Origin: Ornithinimicrobium sp. F0845
GTDB lineage: Bacteria; Actinomycetota; Actinomycetes; Actinomycetales; Dermatophilaceae
DNA: 64,000 nt
Direction: 5' to 3'
Assembly (NCBI RefSeq): GCF_023015765.1
Contig: NZ_JALKAL010000002.1
Location: 95,777-159,776 of the forward strand
Shown: piece after piece, positions 9,571 to 19,219 of the stretch
Numbering within the stretch: the first letter of the stretch is position 1
How the letters are laid out: each line of letters starts with the position of its first letter
Program-made: the position numbers and the translations under genes
Notes under the pieces: model-generated
Seen by the model: the letters and a program-made list of their open reading frames with translations, nothing else
Told to the model about the DNA's origin: nothing
Databases searched by the model: none

Positions 9571-10288
9571 CGCCGTGCCGGTTCCACCCGTGGACGATCC
9601 CGGCGACCTCGGCCAGGGAGTGCGCGACCGCGTCCGGCTGTGCGTCGACCTCGACCCGTTGCGCGAGCGGGATGTCGCTGTGCGGCACCAGCACGGCCCG
9701 CATCCCGACCTGCTGGGGCCCGTGCACGTCCTCGAAGAGCCGGTCCCCGACGTAGACGCAGTCGGCCGGGTCGGTGTCGACGGCCACCGCCGCGGCCCGG
9801 AACGCCTCGGGGTGCGGCTTGGTCCACGGGATCTCGCTGCTGTAGACGTCGCCGTCGATCAGCGGGAGCACCCCGTCGCGGTCGAAGATCGCCCGGTGGT
9901 GCTCCCTCGACCAGATCGTGTTGGAGAGCACACCGACCCGGATCCCCTGCTGGCGCAGCGACTCCCACAACGGTCGCACGTGCGGGTCGGTGAGCGTGTG
10001 CGGCTCCCAGAACCGGTCATAGGCGCTGCGCGCCCGGGAGTATGCCGGGTGCCCGGCCCCGTAGCCCAGTTCCTCGAGCAGGTCCTCGACGCGGGCGCTG
10101 AGGTGGTCGGCGCGGGCCCGCTGCCAGGCCCGCTCCTCAGCGTCCAGGATGCGCTCGGACAACTCGGCCGCCTCCTGCTCCGAGGCGGTCACCTCGGCCG
10201 CGAAGGCGAGCCACTGGGCGGCGTAGTCGAACTGGTGCCAGGGCGTCAGGGTCCCGCCCCAGTCGAAGATGACCGCACGGACGGGCAT
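9563..10288 (-). CDS. HAD-superfamily hydrolase
   Basis: Haloacid-dehalogenase-type phosphohydrolase of 241 residues. Motif I is VIFDWGGTLT (nucleophile Asp with WGG replacing the usual DxD glycine context), motif II is GVLSNT, motif III includes the Lys of IPWTKPHPEAF, and motif IV is YVGDRLFEDVHG. The cap region is helical, as in subclass I enzymes. The substrate is unknown. The ATG at 10288 is preferred over a GTG two codons upstream because a GGAG site lies 8 bp before it. It follows proS through a short tandem repeat. Confidence 0.85.
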   Translation of the reverse strand: MPVRAVIFDWGGTLTPWHQFDYAAQWLAFAAEVTASEQEAAELSERILDAEERAWQRARADHLSARVEDLLEELGYGAGHPAYSRARSAYDRFWEPHTLTDPHVRPLWESLRQQGIRVGVLSNTIWSREHHRAIFDRDGVLPLIDGDVYSSEIPWTKPHPEAFRAAAVAVDTDPADCVYVGDRLFEDVHGPQQVGMRAVLVPHSDIPLAQRVEVDAQPDAVAHSLAEVAGIVHGWNRHGGG

Positions 10289-10334
10289 CAGCACGGCTCC
10301 ATCAGCACTGCTCCATCAGCACGGCTCCATCAGC
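10286..10334. repeat. 14-bp tandem repeat at the proS/HAD junction
   Basis: Three full and one partial copy of a 14-bp unit (plus strand CATCAGCACGGCTC, with one variant base pair in the middle copy) span the gap. On the coding strand each unit holds TGATGGAGC: a stop-start overlap and a GGAG site. The proS stop codon lies in the last (partial) copy on the plus strand. The HAD start codon lies in the first. Confidence 0.85.
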
Positions 10335-12108
10335 CCGCGGCGCCCGGACGCACCTCGGCGACGATCTCGCGGGCCGCGTCGGCGACGGCGACGTCGCGAC
10401 GCTCGCCGGTGCGCCGGTCCTTGACCTCGACGGTGCCCTGCTCCAGGCCCTTGCCGACCACCACGATCGTCGGCACGCCGATCAGCTCGGCGTCCTTGAA
10501 CTTCACGCCCGGGGACACCTTGACCCGGTCGTCGTAGAGCACGGTCAGGCCCTGGGCCTCGAGCTCGGCGACCAGACCCTCGGCGTGGTCGAACACCGCC
10601 TGGTCCTTGCCGGTGGCGACCAGGTGGACGTCGGCCGGGCTGAGCTCGCGGGGCCAGCACAGGCCGATCTCATCCAGCGTGCCCTCGGCCACCGCCGCCA
10701 CGGCGCGGCTGACGCCGATGCCGTAGGAGCCCATCGTCACCGTGGCGAGCTTGCCGGACTCGTCGAGGACCTGCAGACCCAGCGCCTCGGCATACAGGCG
10801 TCCCAGCTGGAAGATGTGCCCCATCTCGATGCCGCGGGCCAGGGTCAGCGTGCCGTTGCCGTCCGGGCTGGGGTCGCCCTCGCGGATGTCGGCCGCGTGG
10901 ATCACGCCGTCGGCGGTGAAGTCGCGCCCGTGCACCAGGTTGAACACGTGCTTGCCGTGCTCGTCGGCACCGGTCACCCAGGCCGTGCCCTCCCCGATGG
11001 AGGCGTCGAGCAGGTAGCGAATGCCGGAGGGCTTGTCCGTGCCCAGGACGCCGGGGCCGATGTAGCCCTTGGCCAGCGCCGGGAACGCGGCGAAGTCCTT
11101 GTCCTCGAACGGGCCGGGCTCGGCGGGCGAGACCTGCGCCTCGAGCCGCTTGGCGTCGACCTCGCGGTCTCCGGGCACACCGACGGCCAGCGGCTCGCGG
11201 GTGCCGTCGGGGTGGGTGAGCATGACCAGCACGTTCTTGAGGGTGTCGGCGGCGGTCCACTCCCGGCCGTCCTCGCGCGGGTGGTTGGCGTTGGCCGAGG
11301 CGACCAGCGTCTCGATGGTGGGCGTGTCCGGGGTGTCGTGGACCCGGGCCGCGGGCACCCCGGACGCGTCCACGGGGGCCGGGGTGGGCACCTGCACCGC
11401 CTCGACGTTCGCGGCATACTCCCCCGTCGTGCTGCGCACGAACGTGTCCTCGCCGTGCGGGCTGACCGCGAGGAACTCCTCGCTGGCCGACCCACCCATC
11501 GCGCCGGAGTCGGCGTAGACGATGACGTAGTCGAAGCCGAGCCGGTCGAAGATCCTGACATAGGCCTCGCGGTGCCGCTGGTAGGCCGCCTCCAGCCCCT
11601 CGTCGTGCACGTCGAAGGAGTAGGAGTCCTTCATGATGAACTCGCGGCCGCGCAGCAGCCCCGCGCGCGGACGCGCCTCGTCGCGGTACTTGGTCTGGAT
11701 CTGGTAGAGGCTGACCGGCAGATCCTTGTAGGAGGAGAACAGGTCCTTGACCGTGAGGGTGAACATCTCCTCGTGGGTCGGCCCGAGCAGCATGTCGTTG
11801 CCCTTGCGGTCCTGCAGCCGGAAGATGTTGGGACCGTACTCCTCCCACCGGTTGGTGGCCTGGTAGGGCTCCTTGGGCAGCAGCGCGGGGAAGCTCAGCT
11901 CCTGGGCGCCCATGGCGTCCATCTCCTCGCGGATGACCGCCTCGACCTTGCGCAGCACGCGCAGCCCCAGCGGCAGCCAGGAGTAGATCCCCGGGGCCGC
12001 ACGACGGATGTAGCCCGCGCGGACCAGCAGCTTGTGGCCCGGCAGCTCAGCGTCCGCCGGGTCCTCGCGCAGGGTCCGCAGGAACAGGGTCGACATCCGC
12101 AGTGCCAC
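10330..12108 (-). CDS. proS: Prolyl-tRNA synthetase
   Basis: Class II aminoacyl-tRNA synthetase charging tRNA-Pro, about 592 residues, the length of bacterial-type ProS with the INS editing insertion. Visible parts: motif 1 region [31 protein letters not shown], motif 2 with [10 protein letters not shown] and [24 protein letters not shown], the editing domain in the middle, motif 3 [12 protein letters not shown], and a C-terminal anticodon-binding domain with [21 protein letters not shown] chose the GTG at 12108, giving [13 protein letters not shown], because GAAGGAG lies 6 bp upstream; the longer frame is unsupported. Confidence 0.95.
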   Translation of the reverse strand: MALRMSTLFLRTLREDPADAELPGHKLLVRAGYIRRAAPGIYSWLPLGLRVLRKVEAVIREEMDAMGAQELSFPALLPKEPYQATNRWEEYGPNIFRLQDRKGNDMLLGPTHEEMFTLTVKDLFSSYKDLPVSLYQIQTKYRDEARPRAGLLRGREFIMKDSYSFDVHDEGLEAAYQRHREAYVRIFDRLGFDYVIVYADSGAMGGSASEEFLAVSPHGEDTFVRSTTGEYAANVEAVQVPTPAPVDASGVPAARVHDTPDTPTIETLVASANANHPREDGREWTAADTLKNVLVMLTHPDGTREPLAVGVPGDREVDAKRLEAQVSPAEPGPFEDKDFAAFPALAKGYIGPGVLGTDKPSGIRYLLDASIGEGTAWVTGADEHGKHVFNLVHGRDFTADGVIHAADIREGDPSPDGNGTLTLARGIEMGHIFQLGRLYAEALGLQVLDESGKLATVTMGSYGIGVSRAVAAVAEGTLDEIGLCWPRELSPADVHLVATGKDQAVFDHAEGLVAELEAQGLTVLYDDRVKVSPGVKFKDAELIGVPTIVVVGKGLEQGTVEVKDRRTGERRDVAVADAAREIVAEVRPGAAG

Positions 12109-12281
12109 GTGGGCTCCTTCATCTCGGGGAGGCCGACCGCCGGCTCGGGCGGTCGGGGTCACCGACCGAGGATATCTCCACCGGGCGCGTGGTCCTGCGC
12201 CCCCAGACCGACAGGGGCCGCCGGATCCTGCGTCCCGCAGGCTGACCGAGCCCAGCGCGCGGCGGCGGGTAGCCTCCGAGC

Positions 12282-13160
12282 GTGACCGTGACTCGACCTT
12301 CCCGGCCCGGACGGCTGCGCCGCTATCCCCGGCGCCGCCACGTCGTCGGCGACCTGCGCTACTGGCGCAACGTGCGCCTGCCCGGGCTCGACCGCCGCAG
12401 CGACATCTACGTGTGGCTCCCGCCCGGTTACCGGCGTGGCAGGGAGCGCTACCCGGTCGTCTACCTGCACGACGGTGGCAACCTCTTCGATGCCCGCACC
12501 TCCTTCGCGGGAGCGACCTGGCGGGCGGACGAGGCGTTCACCTGGCTGCACTCCCAGGGTGTCGACGCCATCGCCGTGGGGGTGCCGTGCTCGCCGGACC
12601 GCCGCATCGAGGAGTACACGCCCTACCTCGGTCAGGAGGTCCTCGCCGCACAGCCCGATCTCGGTGCGGCGGACGCTGACTCCTACGTCACCTTCCTCAC
12701 CGACCACCTCAAACCGTGGGTCGACGCCACCGTGCGCACCCGCCCGGAGCGCGAGCACACGTTGACCGCTGGCTCCTCGATGGGCGGCGTCGTCAGCATG
12801 CACGCCTGGGTCCGCCGCCCCGACGTCTTCGGCGGGATCGGTGCCTTCTCGACCGCATTCTGGGTGCCTGGCGAGCAGCACCTGCTCGAGGTCGAGCAGG
12901 CGATCGCCGCGCCGCACCCGCCCACCAGGTTCTATCTGGACGTCGGCGGGCGGGAGACCCCGGACGACCCGACGCGGCAGCTCGCCTACCGCCACGACAC
13001 AGAACGTGTCGTGGCGGCGCTGCAGGCCGCCGACGTCCCGGTGCGCTACACCTACGACTCGGCGGCCTACCACTTCGAGACCGCCTGGGCCGCACGACTG
13101 CCGGGCGCCCTGCGGTGGCTCCTGCAGGAGTATGCCGTGCGCCCGCCGGGGGCGGGATAG
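12282..13160 (+). CDS. Esterase D-like alpha/beta hydrolase
   Basis: Cytosolic 292-residue alpha/beta-hydrolase of the putative esterase (EstD/Fes-like) group. Features are [13 protein letters not shown]...[14 protein letters not shown], the nucleophile elbow GSSMGG (Ser near residue 167), and a C-terminal histidine in [16 protein letters not shown]. No signal peptide is seen. The start GTG at 12282 leads into an arginine-rich N-terminus; a second GTG two codons on is possible. It is transcribed divergently from proS and its substrate is unknown. Confidence 0.75.
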   Translation: MTVTRPSRPGRLRRYPRRRHVVGDLRYWRNVRLPGLDRRSDIYVWLPPGYRRGRERYPVVYLHDGGNLFDARTSFAGATWRADEAFTWLHSQGVDAIAVGVPCSPDRRIEEYTPYLGQEVLAAQPDLGAADADSYVTFLTDHLKPWVDATVRTRPEREHTLTAGSSMGGVVSMHAWVRRPDVFGGIGAFSTAFWVPGEQHLLEVEQAIAAPHPPTRFYLDVGGRETPDDPTRQLAYRHDTERVVAALQAADVPVRYTYDSAAYHFETAWAARLPGALRWLLQEYAVRPPGAG

Positions 13161-13187
13161 GTCCGGTCCGCGCAGGTCCGGCAGGGA

Positions 13188-13922
13188 TCAGACGCCCAGG
13201 TAGGCCTGCACCACGCGCTCGTCGGCGAGCAGGTCGGCGGCGGGACCCTCGTGGGCGATCTCGCCGCTGGCCAGCACGTATCCGTGGTCTGCGGCCCGTA
13301 GGGCGCGGCGCGCGTTCTGCTCGATCAGGACGACCGTGGTGCCCGACGCGCGGATCTCCTCGATGACGCCGAAGACCTCGTCGACGATCTTGGGCGCCAG
13401 CCCCATGGACGGCTCGTCCAGCAGGATCAGCCGCGGACGCGCCACGAGGGCGCGACCGATGGCCAGCATCTGCTGCTCACCGCCGGACAGCGCCCCCGCC
13501 GGCAGGTCACGTCGCTCGGCGAGCACCGGGAACCGCTCGTAGACCTCCGTGATGGCCGCCGAGTCGTTGGTGTGCCAGCCGCCCAGCTGGAGGTTCTCGT
13601 GGATGGTCAGTGTGCCCAGGACCTGACGCCCCTCCGGGACCTGCACCAGGCCCTCACCGACCAGGCTGTGCGCCGGGGTCCTGGTGATGTCGCGACCCTC
13701 GAAGGTGATCGTGCCGGACCTGGGCCGCACGATGCCGGAGATGGCGTTGATGATGGAGGACTTGCCCGCGCCGTTGGCCCCGACCAGGGTGACCAGCGAG
13801 CCCTGGAGCACCTCGAAGGACACACCGCGCACCGCCTCGACCCGACCGTAGGTGACGACCAGGTCCTCGACCCGCAGGATCGGCTCCGCCGCAGGAGCGG
13901 TTGTCGCGTGGGTCTCGGTCAT
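13188..13922 (-). CDS. livF: Branched-chain amino-acid-type ABC transporter ATPase LivF
   Basis: ATP-hydrolysing subunit of a HAAT-family importer at the inner face of the membrane. Walker A GANGAGKSS, the Q-loop region VPEGRQV (the PEGR signature of LivF), the ABC signature LSGGEQQMLAIGRAL, Walker B LILLDEPSMGLAP and the switch His in VVLIEQNARRAL are all present. Its ATG overlaps the livM-livG stop codon by 4 bp. Substrate specificity (branched amino acids, amides, urea or other) is not fixed by sequence. Confidence 0.9.
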   Translation of the reverse strand: MTETHATTAPAAEPILRVEDLVVTYGRVEAVRGVSFEVLQGSLVTLVGANGAGKSSIINAISGIVRPRSGTITFEGRDITRTPAHSLVGEGLVQVPEGRQVLGTLTIHENLQLGGWHTNDSAAITEVYERFPVLAERRDLPAGALSGGEQQMLAIGRALVARPRLILLDEPSMGLAPKIVDEVFGVIEEIRASGTTVVLIEQNARRALRAADHGYVLASGEIAHEGPAADLLADERVVQAYLGV

Positions 13923-15607
13923 GATGCGTCCTCCGACTCGGAGCTGCCGAGATAGGCCTCGACCACAGCGGGGTTGTTGGCGATCTCCTCGGGCGTGCCG
14001 GTGGCGATGACCTCACCGAAGTTGAGCACCACGATGCGGCTGCAGGTCTTCATGACCATGCCGACGTTGTGCTCGATCAGCAGGATGGTCAGACCGTCCT
14101 GCGCCAGCGACCCGATGAGGTCGGAGAGGGCGTCGGCCTCGACGTGGTTCATGCCCGCCGCCGGCTCGTCCAGGATCAGCAGTGAGGGGTCCGAGGCCAG
14201 GGCCCGGGCGATCTCCAGGCGGCGCTGATCGCCGTAGGACAGCGCGGATGCCTTCACGCCCTCCTTGTCCGCGAGGCCGACCCGGTTGAGGCAGTGAGCG
14301 GCGTGGACCGCCAGCCGCCGCTCGTCGCGCCGTGCTGACGGCAGCCACAGCATCCGGCGCAGGAAGGTCGGCTTGCTCACCAGGTGCCCGCCGACCATGA
14401 CGTTCTCCAGCGCCGAGAGCCGGGCAAAGAGCTTGGAGTGCTGGAAGGTGCGGCTCACGCCCGCAGCGGCGACCTTGTGCACCGCGACCCCGCCGGGGTC
14501 AAGACCCAGCACCTCGGCGGTGCCGGAGGTGGGCTTCGTCATGCCGCTGATCATGTTGACCAGGGTGGTCTTGCCCGCCCCGTTCGGTCCGATGAGACCG
14601 ATGATCTCGCCGCCGGTGATATGCAGGTCGATGTCCCGGTTGGCGTGGACGCCGCCGTAGTCCTTGCCCAGGCCCTGCAGCTTGACCACGGTCTGTCCGT
14701 CGGTGGGATGGACCCGCTGGGAGAGTCTGCTCTCGACCTCGGCCCGCTCGTCGGCGCTGCCGGTGACCAGCCGGGCCGCACGGCGAGGCAGGAGACTGGC
14801 CAGGCCACCGGGCAGGAACAGGATCACCAGGAGCAGCAGCAGGCTGGCCAGGAACGGCCGGATCCAGCCGGCCTCGATCCCGATCGCGCGCTGCACCTCG
14901 GGCACCATCGTCAGGAAGACACTGCCCAGCAGCGGGCCGACGAAGGCGGTGGAGCCGCCGACCACGGCGGTGACCAGTCCGTCGATCGCCTGCGCGAAGC
15001 CGAAGTCCTCCGGGGCGATCAGCCGGACGTAGAAGGCCCACAGCACGCCGTAGAGACCGGCGATGGCGCCGGCCGCGATGAAGGCGGAGAGGCGGTGGTT
15101 GCCCACGTCGATGCCCATCGCCCGGGCGGCCAGCTCGTCCTCGCGGATGGCCTCGAGCGCGCGGCCGTAGCGCGTGGGGCCCTGCCGCCAGAACCAGTAG
15201 GCGACCAGCGCCAAGACGACCCAGGCCATCCACGGCTCCAGGATCTTGGGCACCGACATGCCCTGGGCACCACCGGTCCACTCCATGTTGATGATCAGGA
15301 TGCGGACCGCCTCGGCGAAGGCCAGCGTGGCGATCGCCAGGAAGACGCCACGCAGCCGCATCGTCGGCAGCCCCAGGATGAGCGCGGCGGCGGCGCCCAC
15401 CGCCATGCCGATGACGATGGCGATCAGCAGGGCGGGGAGGTCACCGACATCGCCCGGGTCGGGCGCCAGGCTGGCCGCGGTGAAGGCCGCCAGGGAGGCG
15501 AAGCCGGCCTGGCCCAGACTCAGCTGGCCCGCGACGAGGACGGCGTAGAAGGAGTAGGCGAAGATCGCGGTCAGCGCGATGAAGACGAAGGTCGACTCGG
15601 TGAACAC
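13919..15607 (-). CDS. livM-livG: Fused LivM permease / LivG ATPase
   Basis: One 562-residue chain joins two normally separate transporter subunits. Residues 1-290 are a multi-pass permease with LVAGQLSLGQAGFASLAAF and the EAA-like loop GRALEAIREDELAARAMGID. A charged linker of about 25 residues follows. From about residue 310 comes an ATPase with GPNGAGKTT, FQHSKLF, LSYGDQRRLEIARALA, LLILDEPAAGMN and LIEHNVGMV. The GTG start directly abuts the livH stop. LivM-LivG fusions are known in actinobacteria. No frameshift is visible. Confidence 0.9.
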   Translation of the reverse strand: MFTESTFVFIALTAIFAYSFYAVLVAGQLSLGQAGFASLAAFTAASLAPDPGDVGDLPALLIAIVIGMAVGAAAALILGLPTMRLRGVFLAIATLAFAEAVRILIINMEWTGGAQGMSVPKILEPWMAWVVLALVAYWFWRQGPTRYGRALEAIREDELAARAMGIDVGNHRLSAFIAAGAIAGLYGVLWAFYVRLIAPEDFGFAQAIDGLVTAVVGGSTAFVGPLLGSVFLTMVPEVQRAIGIEAGWIRPFLASLLLLLVILFLPGGLASLLPRRAARLVTGSADERAEVESRLSQRVHPTDGQTVVKLQGLGKDYGGVHANRDIDLHITGGEIIGLIGPNGAGKTTLVNMISGMTKPTSGTAEVLGLDPGGVAVHKVAAAGVSRTFQHSKLFARLSALENVMVGGHLVSKPTFLRRMLWLPSARRDERRLAVHAAHCLNRVGLADKEGVKASALSYGDQRRLEIARALASDPSLLILDEPAAGMNHVEADALSDLIGSLAQDGLTILLIEHNVGMVMKTCSRIVVLNFGEVIATGTPEEIANNPAVVEAYLGSSESEDAS

Positions 15608-16483
15608 TCAGACCTCACGCACCTTGCGAGCACCGAACAGACCCTGCGGACGCACCAGCAGGATCAGGAACAACAAGCCGAAGGCGACCATGTCGCGCCA
15701 GCTCGACCCGACATACTGCACCGCGAAGACCTCGGCGAGCCCGAGCAGGAGGCCACCCACGAGGGCACCGGGCAGCGAGCCCATGCCCCCCACGATGATG
15801 ACCGCCAGGCCCTTGAGCTCGATCGCCGTGCCCATCCCGAGCTGGGCGCTGTTGACGTTCATCGCGAACAACGCTCCGGCGACCGCACCCAGGGCGGAGG
15901 AGATCGCGAAGGTCGTCATGGTCACCCGGTCGACGTTGATGCCGAGCACCCGCGCCGCCGTCGGGTTCTCGGCGATGGCACGCATCCCGCGTCCGAGCCT
16001 GGACCGTGCGACGAGCAGGCTGAGCCCGACCATGAGCAGCACTGAGATCACCAGGATGGCGACCTGCAGGAGCGTCACATGGGCGCCGAACACCGTGAAC
16101 GTCGTGCTCGGGAAGGAGTCCACCGGGAAGCGCCGGGTGTTCGGCCCGTAGCGCCACTGCAGCAGCGCGATGAACATCCCGGCCAGCGCTATCGATGAGA
16201 TCAACCCCGCGAAGTGGGCGTCGGGTCTGTCCTTCAGTGGTCGGAACGCGACGCGTTCGATGATCACACCGAGGAGACTGCCGACCACGAACACGATCGG
16301 CAGGGTGAGCCAGATCGACAGACCGGCGACCTCCACGAGCTCGATCCCGACGAAGGCGGACACGGCGAAGACCGCCGGGTGGGCCAGGTTCAGCCGGTCC
16401 AGCACTCCGAAGACCAGCGTGAAGCCGATCGCGAAGAGTGCGTAGATGGACCCGGTGAACAGTCCGTTGAGCAGTTGTTGCAT
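15608..16483 (-). CDS. livH: Branched-chain amino-acid-type ABC permease LivH
   Basis: Integral membrane permease of 291 residues with about eight hydrophobic segments, starting MQQLLNGLFTGSIYALFAIGFTLVFGVLDRLNLAHP, the typical LivH N-terminus. The cytoplasmic EAA-like loop GRGMRAIAENPTAARVLGIN contacts the ATPases. Near the C-terminus it has KGLAVIIVGGMGSLPGALVGGLLLGLAE. It lies 58 bp downstream of livK and abuts livM-livG, in the standard KHMGF order. Confidence 0.9.
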   Translation of the reverse strand: MQQLLNGLFTGSIYALFAIGFTLVFGVLDRLNLAHPAVFAVSAFVGIELVEVAGLSIWLTLPIVFVVGSLLGVIIERVAFRPLKDRPDAHFAGLISSIALAGMFIALLQWRYGPNTRRFPVDSFPSTTFTVFGAHVTLLQVAILVISVLLMVGLSLLVARSRLGRGMRAIAENPTAARVLGINVDRVTMTTFAISSALGAVAGALFAMNVNSAQLGMGTAIELKGLAVIIVGGMGSLPGALVGGLLLGLAEVFAVQYVGSSWRDMVAFGLLFLILLVRPQGLFGARKVREV

Positions 16484-16541
16484 GTCCGCCTCCGTCAGGG
16501 GTCAGGGCGTGGGAGCGCGATCAGTCGTCAGCGGCAACGCC

Positions 16542-17714
16542 TCAGGGCAGGACGGTGAAGCTGCCGCCCTCGACGACCTGGACGACCGCGTCGTGCTCGG
16601 CGTCCCGGTCCGCGTTGATGCTGATCGAGCCCAGCACGGTCGGCATGTCGGAGATGCCACCCAGGCCCTCCTTGATCGCGTCGCGCTCCGCGGAGCAGCC
16701 GCTGCGCACCGCCGCGTCGATGATGTGCAGGGCGGCGTAGGCCTGTGCGGCGAACTGGTCGGGCTGGCTGCCGAACTTCTCCTCGTAGTCCGCCAGGAAC
16801 GCGGTGTTCTCGGCGTTGTCGGAGGCGGAGTTCCAGGCGGCACCGACCACGACGCCCTCGGCGGCCTCGCCCGCGTCGGCCATCAGCTGCGGGTTGTTGA
16901 AGCCGTTGCCGCCGATGATCGGCACCTCGATGCCGAGCTCGCGGGCCTGGGTGACCAGCGGGATGGCCGCCTCGATGAGACCGGAGACGAAGATGGCGTC
17001 CGGGTTGGCGTTCTTGGCCTCGGTCAGCAGCGCCCGGAAGTCCGTGTCGGACTTGGAGAAGGTCAGCGTGTCCGCGACGGTCACGTCGGACTCCTCGAGC
17101 GAGGAGGCCATGACCTCATAGCCCGACTCGGTGAAGGCGTCGTCGTTGGAGTACATGACGATGACACTCTGCAGGTCGTAGGTCTCGATGGCCTTGGCCA
17201 CGGTCTGCGGGATGACCTGTGCCTCGGTCAGGCTGTTGCGGAAGATGTAGTCACCCTGCTCGGTGATGCCGGCGGCGGTGTTGGAGATCGCCAGCACCGG
17301 CACGCTCCCCTCCTGGGCGATGGGCTGGGCCTGGAACGCGGTGTTGGACAGCGTGGGGCCGATGATGATGCTGGTGCCGTCGTCGACGAAGCCCTCGAAC
17401 ACGCTGATCGCCTGACGGGGGTCGGTCTGGTCGTCCTCGATGGTCAGGGTGTAGGTGACGCCCTCCTTCTCGTTCAGGTCCTCGGCCGCGAGCTCCAGAC
17501 CGTTCTTCTGCGACTCCCCGTAGGACGCCGCGGCGCCGGTGAGGGACAGCGCGGCACCGACGGCCACCTCGCCGTCGATGACGCAGTCGTCGCCGGTGCC
17601 CTCGCCGGCCAGGGCGCCGTCGGTCTCGCCGCCGCCGTCGTCGGATCCGCACGCGGTGAGCGCGAGGGCCAGCACGCCGGCCGCCGCGGTGAGCTTGAAC
17701 AGGTTGGTGCGCAT
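16542..17714 (-). CDS. livK: ABC transporter substrate-binding lipoprotein LivK-like
   Basis: Periplasmic-binding-protein-type lipoprotein of 390 residues, first gene of the liv operon. Signal sequence MRTNLFKLTAAAGVLALALTAC with lipobox LTAC (Cys22), then an acidic Gly-rich linker. The mature protein has the type I fold pattern: VGAALSLTGAAASYGESQKNGLELAAEDLNE, IIGPTLSNTAFQAQPIAQEGSVP, a YSNDDAFTESGYEV segment and GAAWNSASDN. The ATG at 17714 was chosen over longer frames because it gives the signal peptide, with GGAGGAAGT just upstream. The ligand is not predictable. Confidence 0.9.
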   Translation of the reverse strand: MRTNLFKLTAAAGVLALALTACGSDDGGGETDGALAGEGTGDDCVIDGEVAVGAALSLTGAAASYGESQKNGLELAAEDLNEKEGVTYTLTIEDDQTDPRQAISVFEGFVDDGTSIIIGPTLSNTAFQAQPIAQEGSVPVLAISNTAAGITEQGDYIFRNSLTEAQVIPQTVAKAIETYDLQSVIVMYSNDDAFTESGYEVMASSLEESDVTVADTLTFSKSDTDFRALLTEAKNANPDAIFVSGLIEAAIPLVTQARELGIEVPIIGGNGFNNPQLMADAGEAAEGVVVGAAWNSASDNAENTAFLADYEEKFGSQPDQFAAQAYAALHIIDAAVRSGCSAERDAIKEGLGGISDMPTVLGSISINADRDAEHDAVVQVVEGGSFTVLP

Positions 17715-17743
17715 AGAACTTCCTCCAGGTTGAACGTCAGGGA

Positions 17744-18994
17744 CTAGGGGTGGTGCGGGGACGTGGCGGCGCCGGCCGGGTGCAGCACGGCGTGGCCGGG
17801 GGTGAGTTGGTCGAGTGAGGTGACGCCGAGCAGCCGCATGGTTCGGTGGACCTGGGAGATGAGTATGTCGAGCGCCCGGGTGACGCCTGCCTCTCCCCCG
17901 GCCATCAGGCCGTAGAGGTAGGCGCGGCCGACCATCACGGCATCGGCACCGTTGGCGACGGCGGCCACGATGTCGCCGCCGTGCATGACGCCGGTGTCCA
18001 GGAGCACCGGGACCCGGCCCGCTGCCGCCCTGACGACCTCCGGCAGGACCTCCAGGGGCGTGACCGAGCGGTCCAGCTGACGGCCACCGTGGTTGGAGAC
18101 CACCAGCCCGTCGGCTCCCAGGTCGATGAACTCCCGGGCGTCCTCGACGTTCTGGATGCCCTTGAGCACGATGGCCCCGGACCAGTTCTCCCGCAGCCAC
18201 ACCAGGTCGTTGGTGTTGAGGGTCGGGTCGAACATCCGGTTGACCAGCTGCTCGACGGTGCCGCCGGACTCACGCAGCGAGGCGAACTCCAGCGGCTCGG
18301 TGGTCAGCAGGTTCGCCCACCAGCGTGGGTGCAGTGCCATGTCGGCCAGCGTCCTGGGCGTCAGCTGCGGTGGGATGGTCATTCCGTTGCGGACGTCGCG
18401 GAGCCGCTGCCCCGCGATGGCGGTGTCCACCGTCAGCACGAGCGTGCCGAAGCCGGCCGCCTGAGCCCGGGCCATGAGCTCCAGCGAGGCGTCCCGGTCC
18501 TGCCAGAGATAGAGCTGGAACCAGCGCTGCAGGTCCGGCACCTCGGCCGCGAGGTCCTCGACCGAGACCGTGCCCATCGTGGACAGGGTGTAGGGCACCC
18601 CTGCGCGCGCGGCGGCCCGACCCACCGCACGCTCCCCCTCGTGCTGCATCATCCGGGTGAAGCCGGTGGGGGCCAGGACCAGCGGGATCGGGCTGGTCAC
18701 GTCGAGGATCCGGACCGCACTCTCCACACGCGAGACGTCGCGCAGCACCCGGGGCCGGAACTCGACCCGGCCGAAGGCCGCGCGTGCCCGGGTCAGGCTC
18801 AGCTCGCTCTCGGCAGCTCCGTCGACGTAGTCGAAGGCCGAGCGCGGGGTCCGACGTCGACCGATCTGACGCAGGTCCTCGATCGTGGTGGCCCGTTCCA
18901 CCGCGCGGCGGGTGCGATGCAGCGTGGGTCGCTCGACCTTGACGAGCGGACGCAACTCCTCGACCCTGGGGAGTCGACGGTGAACCCGTGCCAT
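17744..18994 (-). CDS. lldD: FMN-dependent alpha-hydroxy-acid (L-lactate) dehydrogenase
   Basis: Flavoenzyme of the LldD/glycolate oxidase/MftD family (416 residues) that oxidises 2-hydroxy acids such as L-lactate. The N-terminal part has FDYVDGAAESE (FMN region). Further on come LAPTGFTRMMQHEGE, WFQLYLWQDR, VLTVDTAIAGQRLRD, the catalytic lysine in IVLKGI, the active-site VSNHGGRQLD (His and Arg) and LLDTGVMHGGDIV with VMVGRAYLYGL. It sits upstream of livK on the same strand with 29 bp between. The exact substrate is uncertain, so the symbol is by family resemblance. Confidence 0.8.
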   Translation of the reverse strand: MARVHRRLPRVEELRPLVKVERPTLHRTRRAVERATTIEDLRQIGRRRTPRSAFDYVDGAAESELSLTRARAAFGRVEFRPRVLRDVSRVESAVRILDVTSPIPLVLAPTGFTRMMQHEGERAVGRAAARAGVPYTLSTMGTVSVEDLAAEVPDLQRWFQLYLWQDRDASLELMARAQAAGFGTLVLTVDTAIAGQRLRDVRNGMTIPPQLTPRTLADMALHPRWWANLLTTEPLEFASLRESGGTVEQLVNRMFDPTLNTNDLVWLRENWSGAIVLKGIQNVEDAREFIDLGADGLVVSNHGGRQLDRSVTPLEVLPEVVRAAAGRVPVLLDTGVMHGGDIVAAVANGADAVMVGRAYLYGLMAGGEAGVTRALDILISQVHRTMRLLGVTSLDQLTPGHAVLHPAGAATSPHHP

Positions 18995-19023
18995 CGTGGG
19001 GCGGCCCTGCGCTTCCTGTGTGG

Positions 19024-19039
19024 CTGCATATCCATGCAG
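19024..19039. promoter_or_regulatory. Inverted repeat upstream of the lactate dehydrogenase gene
   Basis: CTGCAT-ATCC-ATGCAG is a perfect 6-bp inverted repeat in an AT-richer patch 30 bp before the start of the FMN-dependent dehydrogenase gene. It could be an operator for a GntR-type or similar regulator of hydroxy-acid use; no regulator gene is adjacent. The rest of the 225-bp gap to the GNAT gene shows nothing recognisable. Confidence 0.35.
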
Positions 19040-19219
19040 GCCTCTGAATAAGTCTTTGGGATCTTAGCCCTCGACGTCGGGCGATCCGAAGCGACCTGGC
19101 GGACTGTGGCCAGATCGTGACACGCACCGGCCCTGCGGCGCCTCACAGCCTCACCCACACCGCCAAGCGGCAGTTCGGCACCCGGGCACCGACGACGGCG
19201 TCGAGGGCGACCGAGGCGC

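Noticed and set aside
10585..12285. Long forward ORF antisense to proS
   Set aside because: A valine/glycine/arginine-rich shadow frame produced by high GC in third positions of proS. The same applies to other long antisense ORFs (for example 14384-16045, 20164-22374 and 22857-24647).
18995..19219. Possible tRNA or small RNA gene in the gap after the GNAT gene
   Set aside because: I looked for acceptor-stem and TPsiC-like (GGTTCRA) patterns here and in the other larger gaps and found none that fold convincingly.
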